From: Sulfuriferula sp.
GTDB taxonomy: Bacteria; Pseudomonadota; Gammaproteobacteria; Burkholderiales; Sulfuriferulaceae
Reading direction: 5' to 3'
Length of the DNA stretch: 10,782 bases
Assembly (NCBI GenBank): GCA_027311185.1
Contig: DAICZK010000042.1
Span: 1 to 10,782 of the forward strand
Under the pieces are notes generated by a model. It was not told the origin of the DNA. It did not search any database and worked only from the letters and a program-made list of their open reading frames with translations. The translations under genes and the position numbers were made by a program. Positions 6,843 through 10,782 of the stretch are shown in pieces (the first letter of the stretch is position 1; every line of letters starts with the position of its first letter).

Positions 6843-7130
6843 GCGGACGGGCTGTGGTCGGGCGGGGCGTGATGCGAAACAGACATTACCGCTTACGCCC
6901 GCTGCGGGTCAGTTTAGAGCAGTGGCGTTTTTCCGTCCAGAAGGAAATTTGTCAAGATTACGGGAACTAATTGTATGCGTTGCCGAGTGGAACGGCCGGT
7001 TTGTCGCGCGCGCTTTGAGCGTCCACAGCTTATCCGGAGCGCAGCGTATGATTTGCATGTTACGGTGTCGCGGGAGTATCGTTTGGCTCATGCGCGCTGC
7101 GCGAGCGGCTTTTTTTCGGGAGTGACAGGA

Positions 7131-7979
7131 ATGTACGACGGGCAATTGATAGACTCGACCATTCTGCAAACCTTGCCTTGCCGGGCGACGGACAGCAATA
7201 AGGGCAATTTTGGCACGGCCGGCCTGCTGGGAGGCGCTCCCGGCATGGTGGGGGCGGTGTTGCTGGCTGCGCGTGCAGCCCTGCACCTGGGGGCCGGTAA
7301 GGTCTACGCGGCAAGCCTGGACCATCGCATCGCGCTGGATTTCGGACAGCCGGAAATCATGCTGGTGACTCCGGCGCAACTGCTAACCACGCCGCTAACG
7401 GTAATGGCTGTCGGCCCGGGTCTGGGGCAGACCGATGAGGCGCATCGATTGCTGGCCGCTGCATTGCAAAGCACTGCTGTTCTCGTGCTCGATGCCGACG
7501 CGCTCAATCTGCTTGCGGCCTCGCCGCATCTCAAAAGCCTGACCCGAAACCGCTCCGCCCCGACCCTGCTGACCCCTCATCCCGGCGAAGCCGCGCGTCT
7601 GCTGGGTTGCGATGTCCCTGCTGTGCAGGCAGATCGCACCGCCGCAGTGTTGCGGCTGGTCGAGCATTATCGCGCCCGGGTCGTTTTAAAGGGCGCAAAC
7701 AGTATCTGCGCAGCACCGGGCGGCGCGTGGCGCGTCAATCCCACTGGTAATCCAGGGCTAGCCAGCGCCGGGATGGGCGATGCTCTGACCGGCATGGTCG
7801 CTGCCCTGTTGGCCCAGCAGCTGGAACCCTTTGTCGCCTTGCAACTCGCCGTCTACCTGCATGGCGCAGCCGCAGATAGCCTGCTCGCGTCAGGTGCCGG
7901 GCCGGTGGGGCTGTCAGCGTCGGAAGTGCCGGTGGAAGCCCGAAGATTGCTCAATCAGGCCGGTGCGCTGTCGCAATAG
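7131..7979 (+). CDS. nnrD: ADP-dependent NAD(P)H-hydrate dehydratase NnrD (YjeF C-terminal type)
   Basis: A 282-residue ribokinase-fold enzyme that uses ADP to dehydrate damaged S-NAD(P)HX back to NAD(P)H in the cytoplasm. Diagnostic blocks are in order: KGNFGTAGLLGGAPGMVGA (24-42), GPGLG (95-99), LDADALN (120-126), LTPHPGEAARLLG (147-159), VLKG (185-188) and NPTGNPGLASAGMGDALTG (203-221) with the catalytic aspartate D217. In E. coli and many other bacteria this domain is fused to the NAD(P)HX epimerase NnrE; here it stands alone with no N-terminal epimerase domain, and no epimerase gene is in the window. The frame is open back to 6975, but the ATG at 7131 is preferred because GGGAG lies 8 bases upstream and family similarity begins there (ILQTLPCRATDSNKG). 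It converges on the small gene at 8008-8202. Confidence 0.95.
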   Translation: MYDGQLIDSTILQTLPCRATDSNKGNFGTAGLLGGAPGMVGAVLLAARAALHLGAGKVYAASLDHRIALDFGQPEIMLVTPAQLLTTPLTVMAVGPGLGQTDEAHRLLAAALQSTAVLVLDADALNLLAASPHLKSLTRNRSAPTLLTPHPGEAARLLGCDVPAVQADRTAAVLRLVEHYRARVVLKGANSICAAPGGAWRVNPTGNPGLASAGMGDALTGMVAALLAQQLEPFVALQLAVYLHGAAADSLLASGAGPVGLSASEVPVEARRLLNQAGALSQ

Positions 7980-7995
7980 CAGCGTCCGTCGACCT

Positions 7996-8012
7996 CCTGA
8001 GCAGTGCTCAGG
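7996..8012. repeat. Stem-loop at the convergent nnrD / small-gene junction
   Basis: CCTGAGC (7996-8002) and GCTCAGG (8006-8012) form a perfect 7-bp stem with a 3-base loop. It lies 16 bp after the nnrD stop and includes the TGA of the convergent small gene. Placement between convergent genes suggests a shared transcription end or RNA 3'-end stabiliser, but no T tract follows on either strand. Confidence 0.45.
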
Positions 8013-8202
8013 CAGTAGTGTTGATGATCGCGCCAGGTTGTCCTGGCGGGATTGCCGCGCTAGTGGCGGGAGTGCTCTGAGCAGCTGGTTCGACGCCATG
8101 ATCGCCGTCACCGTCTTTGCCGGTGGCAGGGCTGGTCGATACTTTCTTGCTTGAAGGAGGTACGGGGCTACTTTGGGGAGAGATGGAACCGATTGCTGAC
8201 AT
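8008..8202 (-). CDS. Small Pro/Ser-rich protein with an Asp-Gly stretch (64 aa), unknown function
   Basis: A 64-residue protein beginning MSAIGSISPQSSPVPPSS, low in hydrophobic residues and likely disordered. The stretch KDGDGDHG (about residues 29-36) alternates Asp and Gly as in DxDxD calcium-binding loops, but no full EF-hand is present. The C-terminus (PPGQPGAIINTTA) is uncharged. There is no signal peptide. Evidence that it is real: AAAGGAAAATACC precedes the ATG at 8202, giving a strong ribosome-binding site at good spacing; a stem-loop spans its stop codon; and a sigma-28-like promoter sequence lies about 70-97 bp upstream. I recall similar short proteins with an MSxIxS start in betaproteobacteria but cannot name a family. 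Its N-terminus superficially resembles that of the EAL protein (MSVINS). Confidence 0.6.
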   Translation of the reverse strand: MSAIGSISPQSSPVPPSSKKVSTSPATGKDGDGDHGVEPAAQSTPATSAAIPPGQPGAIINTTA

Positions 8203-8271
8203 GGTATTTTCCTTTATGGTTTAAACGCGAAGCATCATCCATCGTGCACAGAACGGTCTGGCACAAGCTGT

Positions 8272-8299
8272 TTAACGGCGACACTTGAACGAATCTTTA
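8272..8299 (-). promoter_or_regulatory. Candidate sigma-28 (FliA-type) promoter of the small 64-aa gene
   Basis: The minus strand reads TAAAGATT-N12-GCCGTTAA. Against the enteric consensus TAAAGTTT-N11-GCCGATAA, both halves match at 7 of 8 positions; the spacer is one base longer than the optimum. The inferred start would give a leader of about 60 nt before the ATG at 8202. Confidence 0.35.
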
Positions 8300-8494
8300 G
8301 CCCGCGCGCCCCATAATTTTGGGCGTTCCATCGGCTTGCGTGCAATATCGTACAGAAGGTTTTATTTGTTAATGTAATGTAGCTTGGCCTGAGTACCAAG
8401 TGCTGGAATATCCGGGACATTTGCCCTGGAGTATTTGACGTGGAACTCGTTCATCAGGAACGATTCAGCGGGTGCTTGAGTTGTGACAGGAAAA

Positions 8495-8527
8495 ACCGGA
8501 TTGGCCGCAACGCGGGCAGAATCCGGT
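8495..8527 (-). terminator. Perfect 8-bp inverted repeat with inner stem; terminator-like on the minus strand
   Basis: ACCGGATT (8495-8502) pairs with AATCCGGT (8520-8527); inside, CCGC (8505-8508) pairs with GCGG (8512-8515) around an AAC triloop. On the minus strand the stem is followed by TTTTCC, giving an intrinsic-terminator appearance; on the plus strand A-runs flank both sides. No minus-strand gene ends here, so it may instead be a protein-binding site about 50 bp upstream of the putative repeat-protein promoter, or a barrier to antisense transcription. Confidence 0.4.
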
Positions 8528-8553
8528 AAAAAATTATTTAAAGTAATAGTTAG

Positions 8554-8581
8554 TTGTGCATTAATAAAGAAAAGATAATAT
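8554..8581 (+). promoter_or_regulatory. Candidate promoter of the glycine-rich repeat-protein gene
   Basis: Within an AT-rich tract, TTGTGC (8554-8559) is followed after 16 bp by TAATAT (8576-8581); GATAAT at 8574-8579 is an alternative -10 with 5 of 6 matches but a poor -35. The A/T-rich bases upstream (8528-8550) could serve as an UP element. The predicted leader would be about 160 nt. Matches are only moderate. Confidence 0.3.
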
Positions 8582-8597
8582 TAGATTGGGGGCGGAA

Positions 8598-8741
8598 ATG
8601 GGCGCAGCATTAAATCAGCGGGATTTTCGTGCGCTTCCTCCTCCTCTTCATAGCCTCTTGGAGGTTCCCGTGTTTTTTTACGTTGGGCTGGCTATTCGTG
8701 AGTCGGCCACTGATCGGCGCGTTTGCACTTTTTACTTATAG
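8598..8741 (+). CDS. Possible 47-codon leader ORF in front of the repeat-protein gene
   Basis: An ATG at 8598, preceded by GGGGGCGGAA, opens a 47-codon frame ending at TAG 8739-8741. The stop overlaps the AGGAG ribosome-binding site (8740-8744) of the downstream gene, an arrangement that favours translational coupling. The peptide begins MGAALNQRDFRALPPPLHSL, has a short hydrophobic segment VPVFFYVGLAI (23-33) and resembles nothing I recognise. Length and position could equally be chance. Confidence 0.25.
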   Translation: MGAALNQRDFRALPPPLHSLLEVPVFFYVGLAIRESATDRRVCTFYL

Positions 8742-8744
8742 GAG
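8740..8744 (+). promoter_or_regulatory. Strong Shine-Dalgarno of the repeat-protein gene
   Basis: AGGAG followed by AAGTC and the ATG at 8750 is a near-ideal ribosome-binding site. It fixes the start of the long plus-strand frame, just before its signal peptide. Confidence 0.8.
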
Positions 8745-8749
8745 AAGTC

Positions 8750-10782
8750 ATGAATCGGTTAATTAGAGCTGCGATTTTGTCGAACAAATCGCTAAATGGG
8801 GGTAACACCGCGCTGCGATTGCTACCGTTCCTCATAGCGATGATAACGGCTGCTCCATCCCCGGCGGCAACGCTCAATGTATCCGGTGTGACAGGCACCA
8901 ACGGCGCGAGCGGCACGGCCGGCAGTCCCAATGGAGGTAACGGTACTGCGGGCGGCAATGCCATGGCAGATACTTCGGGCACGCTCACGGATAGCACCAA
9001 CACGGCAACAGCCCACGGTGGCAATGGCGGCAATGGCGGGAATGGTTTCAGTCTGGGGGGCAGTCTCGGGAATAGCGGAGCAGGCGGCAACGCTGTGGTC
9101 AATGCGCCGACTTCGCCCGTATCCGGGCCAGCCATCAGTAACGCTACCGCCTATGGCGGCGATGGCGGCAACGGTAGCGACGGCGGGGCTGGAGGTATGG
9201 CCAGTTCCAGCGCGCGCGCTACAGCGAGCGGCGCCGGGTCGGCGAATGCGGCCAGCGCAGCGTATGGCGGTGCGGGCGGCGGGGCGCCGGGAGGCGGCGG
9301 CATGGGCGGCGTGGCGACGGCCACGGCGAGCGGCACGTCGGGCAGCGGCCAGGTTAATGTCAACGTAATCCAGAGCGGTGGTGCGGGTGGTGGCGGCATA
9401 GAGAGTGGTTCTGGCGCAGGGTCGACGCTGTCCAATGCCGTGTCGGGCAGTACCACGGGTGCTTTGTATTTGTCGCAGACCGCCAACGGCGGCAATGGTG
9501 CGGATTCAGCTTTTGGTGATGTGCCGGGTTCGCCTGGGGGAAACGCGAGTTCGTCGCTGACCTTGGCGGACACGCGGGCCAGCAGCCTGACCATGAATCT
9601 GAACGCTGCTGGCGGTGCGGGCGACGGTGCAGGCACGGTCAGCGGCACGGTGAGTAGTGTCGGCAACTTGTCGTTGACCGGAACGGCTACTGGCGGCACA
9701 GGTATCGCTATCGGCGAGTCTTCGGGTGAGCAGGGCGGATCAGCCATTTCAAATCTGACCGGTTCCAGTAGCGGGAGTAACTCTGTCACAGTGAACAGTA
9801 CAGCTACAGGCGGTATGGGCGGAGTGGGAACGGGCGGCGGCGCGGGTGGCGGAGCCTCGGCCACGGCGAGCGGCACATCGGGCAGCGGGCAGGTCAATGT
9901 CAGCGTGACGCAGAACGGCGGTTCAGGTGAAGGGGGGGAAGTTGGCGGTGCGGGCGCGGGGTCGACGCTGTCCAATGCCGTGTCGGGCAGTACCACGGGC
10001 GCTCTATATTTGTCGCAGACCGCTAACGGCGGCAATGGCGGATTTACGGGATATTTAAGTTCGGGCGCGGCTGCTGTCGGGGGTAATGCGAGTTCGTCGC
10101 TGACCCTGGCGGATACTCGGGCAAGCGCTCTTGATGTGAGTCTGAACGCTACCGGCGGCGCCGGTGGCGGCCCGAATACGGCGGGCAATGCCGGTATTGC
10201 TGTCGTCAGCGGCAATGTGAGCGGTGTTGGCGCTGTGTCCCTGAATGGCATGGCGCAAGGCGGCAGGGGCGGCGGAGGCATTGTGAACAGCGCTGTGACG
10301 AACAGCGGAAATAAGGGCGGAGCGGCGAGTTCCCGTCGCATCGCATCGGGCAGCGGGAACAACTCAGTCGACGTAAACAGCACAGCTTATGGCGGAGCGG
10401 GCGGGTACGGACAAGGATCTGCCGGCGGGATGGGCGGGGCGGCCAGCGCTACGGCTTATGGCGCATCGGGCAGCGGCGCGGTTAACGTCGCCGTGACGCA
10501 GAATGGCGGTTGGGGTGGTAACGGGTATCGCGGTCTGGCCGGGGGCGACGGCGCGGCCTCTGTCGTTTCGAATGCCGTGTCGGGCAGCACATCGGGCGCT
10601 TTGAATTTGTCGCAGACCGCCAACGGCGGAAGCGGCGGGGGTGCTAGCGGATTTGCCCTGGCTGGAAATGGCGGCAACGCCAGTTCATCGCTGAGTCTGG
10701 CCGATACACGGGCGAGCGCACTGAACGTCAGTCTGGTCGCGACGGGCGGCGCTGCCGGTAATGGCGGCACGGGGGGTGGGAA
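8750..10782 (+). CDS. Secreted glycine-rich tandem-repeat protein (3' end beyond the right edge)
   Basis: This frame is open for 677 codons to the window end. Residues 1-40 look like a signal peptide: basic start MNRLIRAA, hydrophobic ALRLLPFLIAMITAA, probable cleavage after SPAA, predicting export. The rest is dominated by Gly, Ala, Ser, Thr and Asn, with no cysteine seen and very few charged residues. GGNGGNGGNG-like runs alternate with blocks such as ASGTSGSGQVNVSVTQNGG, AVSGSTTGALYLSQTANGG, SLTLADTRAS and SGSNSVTVNSTATGG. The block NAVSGSTxGALxLSQTANGG recurs at residues 229, 409 and 608, so a unit of about 180-199 residues is repeated. Alternating small and beta-branched residues suggest a beta-solenoid or polyglycine-rich fold, as in surface adhesins and matrix proteins. 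The C-terminus, where a PEP-CTERM tag, autotransporter barrel or type I signal would lie, is not visible. Antisense proline-rich frames are shadows of the skewed composition. Confidence 0.85.
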   Translation, partial: MNRLIRAAILSNKSLNGGNTALRLLPFLIAMITAAPSPAATLNVSGVTGTNGASGTAGSPNGGNGTAGGNAMADTSGTLTDSTNTATAHGGNGGNGGNGFSLGGSLGNSGAGGNAVVNAPTSPVSGPAISNATAYGGDGGNGSDGGAGGMASSSARATASGAGSANAASAAYGGAGGGAPGGGGMGGVATATASGTSGSGQVNVNVIQSGGAGGGGIESGSGAGSTLSNAVSGSTTGALYLSQTANGGNGADSAFGDVPGSPGGNASSSLTLADTRASSLTMNLNAAGGAGDGAGTVSGTVSSVGNLSLTGTATGGTGIAIGESSGEQGGSAISNLTGSSSGSNSVTVNSTATGGMGGVGTGGGAGGGASATASGTSGSGQVNVSVTQNGGSGEGGEVGGAGAGSTLSNAVSGSTTGALYLSQTANGGNGGFTGYLSSGAAAVGGNASSSLTLADTRASALDVSLNATGGAGGGPNTAGNAGIAVVSGNVSGVGAVSLNGMAQGGRGGGGIVNSAVTNSGNKGGAASSRRIASGSGNNSVDVNSTAYGGAGGYGQGSAGGMGGAASATAYGASGSGAVNVAVTQNGGWGGNGYRGLAGGDGAASVVSNAVSGSTSGALNLSQTANGGSGGGASGFALAGNGGNASSSLSLADTRASALNVSLVATGGAAGNGGTGGG
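9302..10782 (+). repeat. Long-period internal repeats (540-597 bp) in the glycine-rich gene
   Basis: Segments starting at 9321 and 9861 (CCACGGCGAGCGGCAC) and at 9421 and 9961 are exactly 540 bp apart; the third copy of the NAVSGST segment (10571) is 597 bp after the second (9974). Positions 9419-9459 and 9959-9999 are identical over 41 bases. The 543- and 591-bp spacings of the AGTTCGTCGCTGA segment (9548, 10091, 10682) show that copies differ by small in-frame insertions. At least two full units and a further partial one are visible. Confidence 0.9.

Larger units (their letters stand above)
6720..7130. other. Divergent intergenic region between the DinB-like gene and nnrD
   Basis: This 411-bp gap separates the divergently transcribed DinB-like gene and nnrD and must contain both promoters, yet no convincing -35/-10 pair stands out. 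A fair -10, TATGAT, lies near 7050 on the plus strand without a good -35. The left part holds two tandem stem-loops, listed separately. The plus strand is open across much of the region, but those frames lack ribosome-binding sites and recognisable protein content, so I call no gene here. Confidence 0.5.
8203..8749. other. 547-bp regulatory spacer upstream of the repeat-protein gene
   Basis: No confident gene lies here. From left to right it holds: the sigma-28-like sequence for the small minus-strand gene (8272-8299); a short CGCCC/GGGCG hairpin near 8309-8327; a 6-bp TCGTTC/GAACGA inverted repeat (8447-8463); an 8-bp inverted repeat with an inner stem (8495-8527); a strongly AT-rich tract (8527-8586); and a GC-richer leader (8587-8749) with a possible 47-codon ORF and a CT-rich run (8634-8649). 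A 61-codon minus-strand frame at 8235-8420 has no support. Confidence 0.6.

Noticed and set aside
6757..7125. Plus-strand open frame of 122 codons in the spacer before nnrD
   Set aside because: It begins at a GTG without a ribosome-binding site, runs through two hairpins and gives a basic, Arg-rich sequence with no familiar pattern; it looks like a GC-rich chance frame.
8235..8420. Minus-strand frame of 61 codons upstream of the small gene
   Set aside because: It has only a weak upstream AGGG, no recognisable content, and contains the candidate promoter of the small gene.
9001..9060. GGCAATGGC short tandem triplets suggestive of a CRISPR or microsatellite
   Set aside because: They are in-frame Gly-Gly-Asn codons of the repeat protein, without spacers or regular repeat-spacer length.
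9151..10383. Minus-strand open frame of 410 codons rich in proline and alanine, with a similar frame at 10456-10770 and one at 8692-9135
   Set aside because: They are exact antisense shadows of the Gly/Ala-rich repeat gene: GGC/GCC-rich codons read in reverse give Pro/Ala codons and few stops. The plus frame has a strong ribosome-binding site, a signal peptide and protein-level repeats.

Overview
The window reads as ordinary chromosomal DNA of a GC-rich Gram-negative bacterium. The RecQ, ArfB, YsgA-type hydrolase, YehS-like and stand-alone NnrD proteins all look proteobacterial, and the overall mix suggests a betaproteobacterium, perhaps of the Nitrosomonadales/Gallionellales type. That placement is inferred from recalled family resemblance, not from a database search. 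No tRNA, rRNA, CRISPR array, insertion sequence or phage gene was seen.

Positions 1-6719 are one long run of minus-strand genes. Read in the direction of transcription, from high to low coordinates, they are: a DinB-like metalloprotein and a carboxymuconolactone-decarboxylase-fold protein overlapping by 4 bp; the ribosome-rescue hydrolase ArfB; RecQ helicase, a DUF1456 (YehS) protein and an unrecognised 214-residue protein in a probable operon; an EAL-domain c-di-GMP phosphodiesterase with a C-terminal sensor-like domain; and a dienelactone hydrolase of the YsgA type cut by the left edge.

A 411-bp divergent spacer (6720-7130) carries two tandem stem-loops and leads to plus-strand nnrD, which repairs hydrated NAD(P)H. 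nnrD converges on a very small minus-strand gene for a Pro/Ser-rich protein with an Asp-Gly stretch (8008-8202).

A 547-bp spacer (8203-8749) holds a strong inverted repeat, an AT-rich promoter-like tract and a possible 47-codon leader ORF. It precedes the most unusual gene, a secreted Gly/Ala/Ser/Thr/Asn-rich repeat protein that starts at 8750 and runs off the right edge after 677 codons. It has a two-level repeat architecture (about 180-199 residues built from shorter Gly-rich blocks) and is probably a surface or matrix beta-solenoid-like protein.

The main links between genes are speculative. The EAL gene and the small 8008-8202 gene both have upstream sequences resembling flagellar sigma-28 (FliA) promoters. 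A c-di-GMP phosphodiesterase near a large secreted repeat protein fits motility/attachment biology, but nothing in the sequence proves the connection.
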